DNA of 64,000 nt. Source: Sphingobacteriaceae bacterium (GTDB lineage: Bacteria; Bacteroidota; Bacteroidia; Sphingobacteriales; Sphingobacteriaceae). This document shows positions 33,634-43,280 of this stretch, piece after piece (positions within the stretch are counted from its first letter, which is position 1; each line of letters begins with the position of its first letter). The notes under the pieces are model-generated. The model saw nothing but the letters and a program-made list of their open reading frames with translations, was not told where the DNA came from and searched no databases. The stretch is taken from positions 124,001 to 188,000 of the forward strand of contig JAGIAD010000002.1 in NCBI GenBank assembly GCA_017745075.1, in the 5' to 3' direction. The position numbers and the translations under genes are program-made.

Positions 33634-33912
33634 GCTACAAAAATACGTACAATAAATAGAATTTAAGTTCGAAAGCTTACCGAAACGGCAATATAATCTA
33701 TTTGGTAAACAAATGTGTAGCAAATTTTATTTCTAACTGACTTATTTTCTGCACAATTAAAAACATACTTAAAGCGTTAGATATTAGTTAAGTATGGCCT
33801 GAAGGGCAATATTTGCAGGAAAAACTAAAAACTATGCATGCATATTAAACCTTCTGTATTTTTGGTTCTCTAATTGATACATGGTTGTTAGGTTATTAAA
33901 ATAAACACACAA

Positions 33913-35523
33913 ATGAAAACACTGAAATTTACGGCACTTGTGCTGGGGCTTTTTGGGCTCCTTGCCGGAACCACAACCCTTGTCAGGGCACAAGACTACC
34001 AAAATGACTACCGGAACGATGGTTATAGTACCGGTAACATCTCTTTACAGACATTTTACGATGAACTTTCGCCCTATGGTACCTGGATACAGGATCCACA
34101 ATATGGTTATGTTTGGCGTCCGGACGTAGATCAAAGTGATTTCCGTCCATATTACACAAACGGACGTTGGGTGATGACCGAATATGGTAATACCTGGGTT
34201 TCCAACTACGATTGGGGCTGGGCACCTTTCCACTATGGCCGTTGGGTAATTAACAGCTACAGGCAATGGATTTGGTTACCTGATACCAATTGGGGACCAG
34301 CATGGGTTGATTGGAGAAGTGGCGATGGCTATTACGGCTGGGCACCAATGGCACCAAGAATCAGTATTAATTTAAGTTTTGGCCGCCGTTATGTAGTGCC
34401 AGAATTTTGCTGGAACTTTATTCCACAGCGCAATATTTATGTTAGTGTTTTCCCAAGATACGATTACGGGCGCAATAATGTATATATCCGTAACACCACC
34501 ATCATCAATAATACTTATGTATATAACAGGAGAACTTATTATGGCGGACCAAGGATTGAAGATATCAGACGTGCAACCAACAGGGATGTAACCGTTTACC
34601 GTTATGCACAAAGTTCAAGACCTGGCGCAAGCAGGGTTGGTGATAGGGAGGTTTCTATTTACAGGCCAAGGCCGGAGCGTAATGTAGATAACCGCAATGC
34701 TGCGCCAAGGAGATTTGAACAGGGAAATGCAGGTTTGAGCAGGAATGGACGAAACGAAGGTTATGCCAACCGTGATCAAAACGGCCGTAATCCGGGCAAT
34801 AACGATAACCGTTTCGGATCAAGAGATAACCGTAATTCTACACAACCGGATAGAAATATAGGCAGAGATAATAATAATCAGCCTTATAACCGGGATGCAA
34901 ACGGACGTTTTAGTCGTGGAGGTGCAAATGGTATCGATAATGGAAACAGGCAAGACAATGCCAACCGTGGCCAGGATCAACAACGTTTAGAGCAGATGAG
35001 GCAGCAGCGTAATCAGGATCGCATGAGCGTAGATCAGCAACGTGCACAACGTGATATGCAACCGCAACAACGTGGTCAGGATGATCAGCAACGTGCCCAA
35101 ATGGAGCAACAAAGGGCTCAACGTAACGAGCAGATGCAACAGCAACGTGCCCAACGCGATGCACAAATGCAACAACAACGTAATGAGCAAATGCAGCAGC
35201 AACGTGCACAACAAGCCCAGCAACAGCAACAGGAGAGGGCACAACGTGATGCGCAAATGCAACAACAACGTAATGAGCAAATGCAACAGCAACGTGCCCA
35301 AATGGAGCAACAACGTGCACAACGTAATGAGCAGATGCAACAACAACGCGCTCAAATGGAGCAACAAAGGGCTCAACGTGATGCACAAATGCAGCAACAA
35401 CGTAACGAGCAAATGCAACAGCGACAAGAACAAAGAAGAATGGAAGCTCCACAACAACGTGGCGGCGGAGGTGAAAGAGGTGGCTCTGAAGGAGGAAGAC
35501 CATCAAGAGGCGGTAGAGGATAA
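33913..35523 (+). CDS. DUF6600 (YXWGXW-type) protein with long Gln/Arg-rich repeat tail
   Basis: A 536-aa exported protein (signal about 1-26). Residues 45-160 are a Trp/Tyr/Gly-rich DUF6600 domain with repeated units (YGTWIQDPQYGYVWRP, WGWAPFHYGRW, YYGWAPM). Residues 160-340 are Arg/Asn-rich. Residues ~355-515 are an almost pure Gln/Arg/Met/Ala/Asn/Glu tract of about 16-residue units (QMQQQRNEQMQQQRAQ), probably helical or coiled-coil; the end is Gly-rich (RGGGGERGG). DUF6600 proteins are common in Bacteroidota and thought to be envelope-associated; the function is unknown. The tail is strongly basic and could bind nucleic acid or acidic polymers (inference). The repeat opens other frames over the same DNA. 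Ends in a terminator. Confidence 0.85.
   Translation: MKTLKFTALVLGLFGLLAGTTTLVRAQDYQNDYRNDGYSTGNISLQTFYDELSPYGTWIQDPQYGYVWRPDVDQSDFRPYYTNGRWVMTEYGNTWVSNYDWGWAPFHYGRWVINSYRQWIWLPDTNWGPAWVDWRSGDGYYGWAPMAPRISINLSFGRRYVVPEFCWNFIPQRNIYVSVFPRYDYGRNNVYIRNTTIINNTYVYNRRTYYGGPRIEDIRRATNRDVTVYRYAQSSRPGASRVGDREVSIYRPRPERNVDNRNAAPRRFEQGNAGLSRNGRNEGYANRDQNGRNPGNNDNRFGSRDNRNSTQPDRNIGRDNNNQPYNRDANGRFSRGGANGIDNGNRQDNANRGQDQQRLEQMRQQRNQDRMSVDQQRAQRDMQPQQRGQDDQQRAQMEQQRAQRNEQMQQQRAQRDAQMQQQRNEQMQQQRAQQAQQQQQERAQRDAQMQQQRNEQMQQQRAQMEQQRAQRNEQMQQQRAQMEQQRAQRDAQMQQQRNEQMQQRQEQRRMEAPQQRGGGGERGGSEGGRPSRGGRG
35041..35440 (+). repeat. Coding tandem repeats in the DUF6600 gene
   Basis: Imperfect 24- and 48-bp units built from ATGCAACAGCAACGT and GCCCAA/GCACAACGT blocks are repeated about eight times. 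Synonymous changes between units show that the amino acids are under selection. Length variation between strains would be expected. Confidence 0.7.
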
Positions 35524-35527
35524 ATAG

Positions 35528-35559
35528 AAAAAAGTCCCGGTGCAAACCGGGACTTTTTT
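35528..35559 (+). terminator. Rho-independent terminator after the DUF6600 gene
   Basis: AAAAAAGTCCCGGT (35528-35541), loop GCAA, ACCGGGACTTTTTT (35546-35559): a perfect 14-bp stem with a GNRA-like loop and T-tract, usable on both strands; it also faces the convergent discoidin-like gene. Confidence 0.9.
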
Positions 35560-35623
35560 ATTGTTAAGGCTTATTCCTGATCCGGATGGATTTTAAGAAG
35601 ATGGCCATATTATTCATGAACAT

Positions 35624-36580
35624 TTATTTTACTTTAAAAACCTGAAATTCGGCTAAATGCGTATAATCCTGAGACCCTTCCGTCATTTCTAACTTCAGGA
35701 ACCTTACTTTGGTAGGGGCATCGAGCTCATAGTTCTGTAAAGCTTTTAAATTAGGATCCATGGCTTTGGCTGTTAAAAGATCAATCCAAACGCTACCATC
35801 AATACTTCCTTTCAGGTTAAATTTGGTAAATCCTGTATTGTTATTGTTGCGGGGAGCCATAGATACGCTTGTTACATTCGTTAGTGTAAGCATATCCACC
35901 TGGATCCAATGTGGATATGGCAAAACGGTAGGTGAATATTGCGAATGCCAGAAAGTTCCCAGGTCGCCATCAATTACGCTTGCCAATGATCCATCGCCGG
36001 CCTGAGTGCTTGATGCAGTAAGGGCCCAGCCCGTTTTGTCAGCAAGAATCTCTGGCGCCTTGTACTTCACGGTGGTAATAAACATTGTTTTTAGCAAAGG
36101 ATTGATCTTATATCCTGATGCATCAACAATACTGATCGGTAACATATACACTTTGTTGGGATCCAGGTTTTTGGAATTGTATTTTAAGGAAACCAGGTTG
36201 GAAGTAATTGCTCCGCTTGATATGGTTACATCCATTGCGCTAATGGTATAAGCACTTTCAGGGAGTTTAGCATAGGGTGTAAGGTTTTGACTGTTACGCA
36301 CTACATTTACACTATCAAAGGCTTTATCATCTATCTTAAATCTCACCGTAATATTATTTAGCGGCAAACCCACGGCAGCGAAAGATGCGCCAAAATCGTA
36401 AGATACAATAGTATCCTTTGCCGGATAAACAATTATTTTTTGTGCATTGGCTTTTCTGGAAACATATACCACTGCATTTTCTTTATTGTCTGATTTTTCA
36501 AGGTATGCTTCTTCTTTCTTACATGCACCCATAACCGTAAGAACAGCTACGATACAGGATAATATTTTATATAGTTTCAT
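35624..36580 (-). CDS. Surface lipoprotein with DUF1735-like and discoidin (F5/8 type C) domains
   Basis: A 318-aa lipoprotein (VMGAC, lipid on C20). The N-terminal half (about 40-180) is DUF1735-like (FAAVGLPLNNITVRFKID, AYTISAMDVTISSG), as in glycan-locus binding proteins. The C-terminal half (about 185-318) looks like an F5/8 discoidin domain: DGSLASVIDGDLGTFWHS, PYPHWIQVDM, and GFTKFNLKGSIDGSVWIDL. It is the third gene behind susC and susD, the usual position for a surface glycan-binding protein. I use the ATG at 36580, giving a proper lipobox; the upstream ATG would overlap the susD end. Gap to susD is 16 bp. Confidence 0.85.
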   Translation of the reverse strand: MKLYKILSCIVAVLTVMGACKKEEAYLEKSDNKENAVVYVSRKANAQKIIVYPAKDTIVSYDFGASFAAVGLPLNNITVRFKIDDKAFDSVNVVRNSQNLTPYAKLPESAYTISAMDVTISSGAITSNLVSLKYNSKNLDPNKVYMLPISIVDASGYKINPLLKTMFITTVKYKAPEILADKTGWALTASSTQAGDGSLASVIDGDLGTFWHSQYSPTVLPYPHWIQVDMLTLTNVTSVSMAPRNNNNTGFTKFNLKGSIDGSVWIDLLTAKAMDPNLKALQNYELDAPTKVRFLKLEMTEGSQDYTHLAEFQVFKVK

Positions 36581-36596
36581 ATAACATCGTTTTAAG

Positions 36597-38438
36597 TTAG
36601 TATCCCGGAAGCTGAACAATTTGTTTGTTCCTGTCCATTTCATTCTGGCGATAAGGGAGGAAATAAAATTTACGTTGCCACGTTACCCTGGTGGTTGCAA
36701 CCACGCGCTTGTAAAAAGCAGGGTCAGACAAAGAAGTACCGGCATCCATGTTCATGCCATAAAAATCGCCACCCTGTTTCGAACCAATTTCATCCGGAAT
36801 TTTCCACCGGCGTACATCCCAAAACCTGATGCCCGATTCGTAGCAGAGCTCGATCCGTCTTTCCAGGCGGATTTGTTTCCGCATTTCTGCCTGACCAAGG
36901 TCTGCCGGGATTGCTGGTATGCCTCCGCGCGTACGTACATCATTCAGGTATTTTAACACATCGGCATGGCCTGGCTGCGATTCATTCAGCGCCTCTGCAT
37001 AACTTAAATACAGTTCGGCCATCCTGATCAGCATAGCCGGGCGTGCGGGGTTGCTCCCGGTGCTTAAATTGGTATTGGGATGAATGTTTTTTCTGGCTGT
37101 ATACCCTGTTTTCGGATAATCCCGTGCATTTGCTTTTTTGCCCGATGCTGCTGTAGAATAATAAGTAACATAGGTTTGTCCGGCAGCAGGAACCACCGGT
37201 ATTACGGCCCCGCTAAAGGTTACATCGACATAAAAACGGGGCTCTCTTCCAACATACATATTATTTGTTCCTGCCGAATAATAAGGTGTTGCGGTGTTGG
37301 TGAACGTTGTTTCATTGTATGAAGGTGTTTCTTTAATACCACGCCCATTTTCCATCCTGAAATCATCAACAAGCTCCTGCAGCACACCGATACCGTTCCA
37401 GCCGTTGCCGGATAAGGAATTTTTTGGGGCACAATGCTGAGACCAGCCAGAATGCACATTATTTGCTCTTCTCAGCCAAACACCTTCTTCTTTCCAGCCA
37501 TCCCAAAACATATCTCTGGTCGAATTAAAACCCTGCAGAAATAAGTTGGCATTCTGTTTTATAAAAAGTTTATGGCCCTGGGCGGCATTCAGATCAATGG
37601 CTCTTTTCATTGCCTCAGCTGCGGCCGTCCAACGGGTAGGATCGTAGGTTTGGTTAAATAATTGTTTTCCGTCAAAGTTTTTCCAGTCTGCAAATTCTGA
37701 ATTTCCGTTAAACAACGGGCTGGCATGTGCCAGTAAAATCTGCGCCTCAATTGCAGCAGCTATAGGTATTGTAATCCGGCCTACCTGATAATCATCAACG
37801 GTGTTTGAACCGGTAAGGTGCAAGCTCGTCAGGCTGGCTTCCGATGCACGCATTTCATTGAGTACAAATTTTATGCATTCATCCCACGAACTTCTTGGGA
37901 TTTGAAAATTATCATTTGGCAAACCCGAAACCAGGGGCGCAATTGCTGCCGGACCTACTTCTTTCATCAGCAACCAGTGATAATAAGCCCTTAAGAAACG
38001 TGCTTCTCCTTTGTATTCTTTTACAATGGATTCGCCGTTCTGTTGGTCTAAAAGCTCCTTACACTCATCAACCCGCTCCAGAAAGATGTTAATGTTCCGG
38101 ACCAATTGGTAATAGGTTTCGAAACGTGTAGGCGAATTATCGCTGGTAACCGCCCCTGAATTGATGGTTAAGGCATTGCCTGTTCCCCAGTTGGCATATT
38201 CCAGCTCATCGCTGATGCCCGCATACTGATAGCCATAAGGTTGATCCCATATATCCTGTATACCTGCATACAGGCTAAAGAACCAGCGTTCGGTATTGGC
38301 CCGGTTCGAAAATACTTTATCTATGGTATTGATATTATCCGGTACGGTATCAAAATATCCTTTTTTACAGCTTGTGGGTAGAAAAAGGAACGGTATTAAT
38401 AGCGCCAGAATTAATTTTTTTGCGAATCTGTTTTTCAT
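36597..38438 (-). CDS. SusD/RagB family surface lipoprotein
   Basis: A 613-aa glycan-binding lipoprotein partner of the SusC directly upstream. Lipobox FLPTSC with lipid on C24, then KKGYFDTVPDN. SusD features: FLRAYYHWLLMKEVGP, AMKRAIDLN, and the C-terminal RLERRIELCYESGIRFWDVRRW, which is one of the best SusD signatures. The start lies two base pairs after the susC stop, so translation is probably coupled. Larger than average SusD. Confidence 0.93.
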   Translation of the reverse strand: MKNRFAKKLILALLIPFLFLPTSCKKGYFDTVPDNINTIDKVFSNRANTERWFFSLYAGIQDIWDQPYGYQYAGISDELEYANWGTGNALTINSGAVTSDNSPTRFETYYQLVRNINIFLERVDECKELLDQQNGESIVKEYKGEARFLRAYYHWLLMKEVGPAAIAPLVSGLPNDNFQIPRSSWDECIKFVLNEMRASEASLTSLHLTGSNTVDDYQVGRITIPIAAAIEAQILLAHASPLFNGNSEFADWKNFDGKQLFNQTYDPTRWTAAAEAMKRAIDLNAAQGHKLFIKQNANLFLQGFNSTRDMFWDGWKEEGVWLRRANNVHSGWSQHCAPKNSLSGNGWNGIGVLQELVDDFRMENGRGIKETPSYNETTFTNTATPYYSAGTNNMYVGREPRFYVDVTFSGAVIPVVPAAGQTYVTYYSTAASGKKANARDYPKTGYTARKNIHPNTNLSTGSNPARPAMLIRMAELYLSYAEALNESQPGHADVLKYLNDVRTRGGIPAIPADLGQAEMRKQIRLERRIELCYESGIRFWDVRRWKIPDEIGSKQGGDFYGMNMDAGTSLSDPAFYKRVVATTRVTWQRKFYFLPYRQNEMDRNKQIVQLPGY

Positions 38439-38440
38439 AA

Positions 38441-41400
38441 TCAGTTAAAATTAGCACGTAAACCTAAATTGAAAGTTGAAATGTTTGGATAAGATGCCCC
38501 ACGGCCATCGCCCAGTTCAGGATCCCAAAATTTCCATTTTGAAAAGGTTAGCAGATTGGTCCCATTGGCATAAATTCTCAGCTTTTTAACAGCAACTTTG
38601 CTCAGTGCCTTTATACTAAAAGTATAACCCACTTCTGCGCTTTTCAGGCGGATGTAATCTGCACGTTTAACCCACCAGGTACTGGAATCATAGTTTGTAG
38701 TAACGTCCTGGTTGGTAGATAAGCGCGGATAAAATGCATTTGGATTAGGATTTTCCACCGTCCAGCGATCCGTTATTTTGGTATACATGTTCCCGAAAGT
38801 AGCACCCTGGGAGAAAGGCGTTGTTCCCGTACCCCCGTTATAGCTGAAATCAACCTGACCGGCGCCCTGGAAGAAAAGCACAAAATCAAACCCTTTGTAG
38901 CCTGCACCAACGTTTAAACCATATAAAATTCGTGGGGTACTGCCATAGCCAATAGCCTGCTGGTCAAATGAAGAAATGATGCCATCTCCATTCAGATCTT
39001 TATAGCGGATATCGCCCGGACGTACATCGCCAGCCTGTGTAGGTGCATTGTCGATTTCATTCTGGTCTTTAAATAATCCCATGGCTACGTAACCAAAACG
39101 CTGACCGATAGCGTGTCCGGTACGATTAAGCCATGGATATTGCCAAGGAGGTAAACCATCAAAAATGTTCTTGTTCTCATTCATGTTGAAGGTTCCCCTG
39201 AAAGTTACAAATCCATTTCTGAAGCTCTTATTGTAGTTTAAAGTCAGATCGATACCACGGTTTGCTGTTTTACCCACATTTACATATGGGATATTGGTAT
39301 TCGTGAACCCGGAAATGTAGGGGATAGTGTAGTTTTGAAGCAGGATGCCGTTTCTTTTCTCTTTAAATAACTCAACAATCAGCTGAAGATCGTCTTTCAG
39401 GAAATTGATTTCAATACCGAGGTTGTGCCTGAAACCGGTTTCCCATTGCACATCGCTGCCGATTCTGTTTTCCTGGTAGCCGGTATAACCCCTGTCTGCT
39501 CCCGGAATACCGAAAGTATATGAAAAGGCATCGCCTAAAGTTGATAAGAATAAGAAGCGGGAATTGGTATTACTGTTACCCGTTAAGCCATAGGTGTAGC
39601 GGAATTTCAGGTAAGATACAACGTCTTTAACAGGTTCAAAAAATTTCTCTTTTGAAGCTACCCAACCTGCACCAACTGAAGGGAAAAAGCCAAAACGTTT
39701 GCTCGGAACAAAGTTTTCAGATCCTGAATAACCAAAGTTGGTTTCGATAAAATACTTGTCTTTATAGCCGTAATTTGCCCTTCCAACCAACGAACGCTGC
39801 CTGAAGGGTATAGAACTGATCAAGTCTGTAGCATTTCCATTTACGTAATCGGATTGATTGAAAAGCAACAGCCCTGAAACATCATGATTACCGTATTTTC
39901 TCGAATAGTTAAGGGAAGTTTCGGTATAAAATCTTCTGTTGCTGTTGCGGTCGGCCGAAAAGCCCAATACGTCTGAACCGGTTTCGGCAACTCTGGTAAT
40001 CAGTTTGCCATTAGCATCGCGGCCTGTGGCCAGGTAAGATTGCAGGGTTCTTGACCGGGTTAAGCTGCTTCCGTTAACCGCATCAAAAGCAAACATGGTT
40101 GAAAAAGACAGCCCTTTGGTTAAGAAGTCCAGTTCCTGAATTACTTTGATGTTGCTTCTAACAGTGTTTGAATAGGTGTTTGAATAGCCGTTGGCCACCA
40201 GGTAGTAGTAGGGGTTAAATGGAACGCCCGGATATTTGGGCCACTGTCCGTTCGAATAAATAGGAGGTACCACGTGTGGCGCCTGCTGCGTAGCGTAATC
40301 AAAAATTGCATTTACACCAGCTGAGGGCGCATTATAATTGGTAATAAATCCGTTAATTCCGAGCTCAAGATTGGTGCTTTTGGTTACTTTAACACTTACA
40401 TTACTGTTAAAATTAAACCTTTCGAGCTTTAGGGTCGAATTAAAAGATTGTGCCTCAGCTTGTTTAAACATTCCTTTTTCGGTGTAATAACCGGCCGATA
40501 CATAATATTTGGCAGCATCTACACCACCACTTACATTCAGGTTGGCTCTGCTGGCACTCGAAAAATCATTGAACAGATAATCGTACCAGTTTACATTAGG
40601 ATATAAATCGGGATCTTCTCCGCTGGCATGTTTTGCTATAATTGCCGGATCATATTGTGGCGTTCTTCCCCTGGTTGATAAGCCCTCATTATATAAAGTC
40701 ATAAAAGTAGGCGCATCTATGAAGTTTGGAAGCTCCGTAAATTTTGAACGCGAACTGTTTAGCTCCACGTTGATATTTGGTTTTCCTAATTTCCCCTTTT
40801 TGGTATTAATGAGGATTACGCCATTGGCACCTCTTGTGCCATATACCGCAGTAGCTGTTGCATCTTTTAATATCGTGAAACTCTCTACATCCTCAGGGTC
40901 AATGTTGTTGATTGGCCTGTCTGGAACACCATCTACCACGAGTAAAGGCGATTGAGGGCTACTGGCAAAGGTTGCTATCCCACGGATAAAAATATCGGCT
41001 CCATCTGCCCCCGGCGCTCCACCACGTTGCGTAGATATTACACCGGCCAAACGTCCGGCCAGTGCAGAGGTTAAATCCCTTACCGGAAGTTTCAGCTCTT
41101 CGGGTTTAATGGTGGCCTGGGCACCCACTACACTTACCTTTTTCTGTCGTCCGAAACCAATAACGGCAATTTCGTTCAGACTTCCTGATTCAGGCTCCAT
41201 GATCACATCAATATCCACCCTGTTTCGCACGGCTACTTCAACACGTTTGTAGCCCACGTAAATAAACTCAAGCGAGTCAGTAGCTTCAACATCTATGGCA
41301 TATTTTCCGTTTAAATCGGTTAAAACGCCATTTCTGGTGTGCCTTACCCGTACAGTCACACTTGAAATAGGTAAGCCCAGTTCGTCCTTCACCGTGCCGC

Positions 41401-41824
41401 TAACCTTATACTTGGCTTGTTCAAGAACAGGTTTGGGTACAACGGCCCTTTGATCGGGTATAGGTTGCTCTTTTTTTGTGATCACAATTGTCCGTTCGTC
41501 AATCGTAAATGCCACTGGTTGGTTCATCAGGCAAACTTTCATTACCTGTTCTAACGGGGTATTGTTAAAATCAGCATCGATGGTGCGGTTCGTTTTTAAT
41601 ACTTTCGGGAGGTAAAAAACATCGTAACCCGTTTGTTTCTCAATCTCTTCAAATACCCTGACAATACTCACGTTTTGTTGCTTAAATGTTAGTCTTTGTG
41701 CATAACTGACAGCACTGACCTGCATGATCGTTACAATGAGTAATAACGTCGTTAATTTCATAATTAGCAGGATTTTAGGTATAAAGGAATAGCCCCCTAA
41801 TATTCTTAGGTAAAATTTATACAT
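38441..41824 (-). CDS. SusC/RagA TonB-linked outer membrane protein with STN signalling domain
   Basis: A 1127-aa transporter. After the signal (about 22-42, ending VSYAQ) comes an STN (secretin N) domain at about 44-120 (SIVRVFEEIEKQTGYDVFYL), then a carboxypeptidase-like domain at about 142-220 (VSGTVKDELGLPISSVTVRV), the plug (PLLVVDGVPDRPINNIDPEDVES, split by position 285-320; ATAVYGTRGANGVILINTKKG) and the barrel. The STN domain lets a loaded transporter contact the FecR-type anti-sigma factor encoded just upstream, so this locus should be induced by its own substrate. The start at 41824 gives the long leader usual for this subclass; an ATG 21 codons on is an alternative. Confidence 0.93.
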   Translation of the reverse strand: MYKFYLRILGGYSFIPKILLIMKLTTLLLIVTIMQVSAVSYAQRLTFKQQNVSIVRVFEEIEKQTGYDVFYLPKVLKTNRTIDADFNNTPLEQVMKVCLMNQPVAFTIDERTIVITKKEQPIPDQRAVVPKPVLEQAKYKVSGTVKDELGLPISSVTVRVRHTRNGVLTDLNGKYAIDVEATDSLEFIYVGYKRVEVAVRNRVDIDVIMEPESGSLNEIAVIGFGRQKKVSVVGAQATIKPEELKLPVRDLTSALAGRLAGVISTQRGGAPGADGADIFIRGIATFASSPQSPLLVVDGVPDRPINNIDPEDVESFTILKDATATAVYGTRGANGVILINTKKGKLGKPNINVELNSSRSKFTELPNFIDAPTFMTLYNEGLSTRGRTPQYDPAIIAKHASGEDPDLYPNVNWYDYLFNDFSSASRANLNVSGGVDAAKYYVSAGYYTEKGMFKQAEAQSFNSTLKLERFNFNSNVSVKVTKSTNLELGINGFITNYNAPSAGVNAIFDYATQQAPHVVPPIYSNGQWPKYPGVPFNPYYYLVANGYSNTYSNTVRSNIKVIQELDFLTKGLSFSTMFAFDAVNGSSLTRSRTLQSYLATGRDANGKLITRVAETGSDVLGFSADRNSNRRFYTETSLNYSRKYGNHDVSGLLLFNQSDYVNGNATDLISSIPFRQRSLVGRANYGYKDKYFIETNFGYSGSENFVPSKRFGFFPSVGAGWVASKEKFFEPVKDVVSYLKFRYTYGLTGNSNTNSRFLFLSTLGDAFSYTFGIPGADRGYTGYQENRIGSDVQWETGFRHNLGIEINFLKDDLQLIVELFKEKRNGILLQNYTIPYISGFTNTNIPYVNVGKTANRGIDLTLNYNKSFRNGFVTFRGTFNMNENKNIFDGLPPWQYPWLNRTGHAIGQRFGYVAMGLFKDQNEIDNAPTQAGDVRPGDIRYKDLNGDGIISSFDQQAIGYGSTPRILYGLNVGAGYKGFDFVLFFQGAGQVDFSYNGGTGTTPFSQGATFGNMYTKITDRWTVENPNPNAFYPRLSTNQDVTTNYDSSTWWVKRADYIRLKSAEVGYTFSIKALSKVAVKKLRIYANGTNLLTFSKWKFWDPELGDGRGASYPNISTFNLGLRANFN

Positions 41825-42019
41825 TTGGTTAGTCTTGTTTTAGGTTAAAAAAATAGTTTGCTAACTAGTTTTACTCTGACAAGTCATTCGCTGGAAGTGT
41901 TGGTCGCACTTCCAGTTTTATTTTAATCTTGCCAGAAAGAATTTTTCTGTTAATCGTACGCTGATTTCTTCATGTCTGTTTTTGATTAGTTTAGTTGATT
42001 TAATAATTAATTGGTTCTT

Positions 42020-43192
42020 TTATTCTACAATGATTTCGCGCCCTTTTACCGTAAACTTAAAGGCTTTGGCCAGTTCCATTTTTTTCAGTACCTGATTAAT
42101 GTTTGCATATTTGGAAATCCGGCCACCAAGTAGTTCATTTTTCAGTTCCGGACGTTTATAGGTAACCTGCACATTATACCACCTGGCCACCTCAAGCATA
42201 CCGGCCTCCAGTGTTTTACCGGTGAAACGGAAAACGCCATTTTTCCAGGCTATAGCATATTCAGTATTTACCTTATCAACCGAAATGTCATCCCCATTCA
42301 CGGTTGCCTGTTCTCCGGGAACAATAATTTTTTGGTCCGCCTTATTTTTAATTTTAACACTTCCTTCAATTAAGGTGGTTTTTACTGTTGATTCATCCTG
42401 GTAGGCGTTTACATTAAAATGCGTTCCCAATACCTCCACTTCCTGTGTGCCTGTTTTAACAATAAAAGGGTGCTTTTTATCTTTTGCGATTTCAAAATAT
42501 GCCTCTCCAACCAGGTTAATTGAGCGTTTCCCCGAATGAACCAAAGCTGTGCTGTATGAAATACTGGATGCAGCGTTTAACCAAACCAGAGACCCATCAG
42601 GCAAACGGACCTGATAGGTTTCTCCATTGTTGGTAGAGAGCGTATTGATTTGATCAGGAAGTGTATTTCCTTTTATTTCATAAATCAATAGGCCATTTTT
42701 AGTTTTGGTAATGCTTACACCAGCTTCGTTTGCGAGTTCGCCATTTACTGCATCAGATAATTTAATTGTTTTACCATTGGCCAGTTTAAGTATTGCACCA
42801 GTTGAACCAGGTATAATGTGTGCGTTAGTGCCGGAAAAACTGGTTAGACCGGCATTTTGCTTTAAATAAAACAGGCTTGCACCGAATATAATGATCGCTA
42901 ATGCAGCAGCAATTCCTATCCAACGTTTCGGCCATCGCCGAGGTTGTGGTAAGGCATAAATATTTTCACTTTGTATTTTAGAGAGGATTTCTTCGCCATC
43001 GCCAAACAGGAAAACGGCCGGACTAAATTCATTTTCGTCAAACGCCTCCCAATAGCTCTTAAGCAATCGTTTAACCTGTTCTTTATTGCAGGGATCGGCC
43101 ATCAGCGATAGAAATTCTTCCTTTTCTTCAGTAGAATTTAAGCGCTGCAATTGCCGATCGAATAAAAAATTCAATCTTTGGTTTTCAGTCAT
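42020..43192 (-). CDS. FecR family anti-sigma factor
   Basis: A 390-aa inner-membrane regulator. The cytoplasmic N-terminus (about 1-85) would hold the sigma factor. A membrane helix lies at about 90-110 (WIGIAAALAIIIFGASLFYL). The periplasmic FecR domain follows (TLSTNNGETYQVRLPDGS, VWLNAASSISY, AYFEIAKDKKHPFIVKTG), and a DUF4974 domain forms the C-terminus (AIAWKNGVFRFTGKTLE to the end), which meets the STN domain of SusC. Together with the adjacent sigma factor and STN-SusC this is a standard trans-envelope signalling cassette. Confidence 0.93.
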   Translation of the reverse strand: MTENQRLNFLFDRQLQRLNSTEEKEEFLSLMADPCNKEQVKRLLKSYWEAFDENEFSPAVFLFGDGEEILSKIQSENIYALPQPRRWPKRWIGIAAALAIIIFGASLFYLKQNAGLTSFSGTNAHIIPGSTGAILKLANGKTIKLSDAVNGELANEAGVSITKTKNGLLIYEIKGNTLPDQINTLSTNNGETYQVRLPDGSLVWLNAASSISYSTALVHSGKRSINLVGEAYFEIAKDKKHPFIVKTGTQEVEVLGTHFNVNAYQDESTVKTTLIEGSVKIKNKADQKIIVPGEQATVNGDDISVDKVNTEYAIAWKNGVFRFTGKTLEAGMLEVARWYNVQVTYKRPELKNELLGGRISKYANINQVLKKMELAKAFKFTVKGREIIVE

Positions 43193-43280
43193 ATTTGGTT
43201 AGGATTCCTGACGGATCACCACTAAAGACGCAGAGAAATAAAAAACGGGATATAAAAAAAATAAAATCAGGAAAAAAAGC

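Noticed and set aside
34910..35545. Long open frames on the minus strand and in a second plus frame over the DUF6600 repeat tail (histidine/valine-, leucine- and asparagine-rich)
   Set aside because: They are by-products of the CAA/CGT-rich repeats of the real gene; no start context, no family, and extreme composition.
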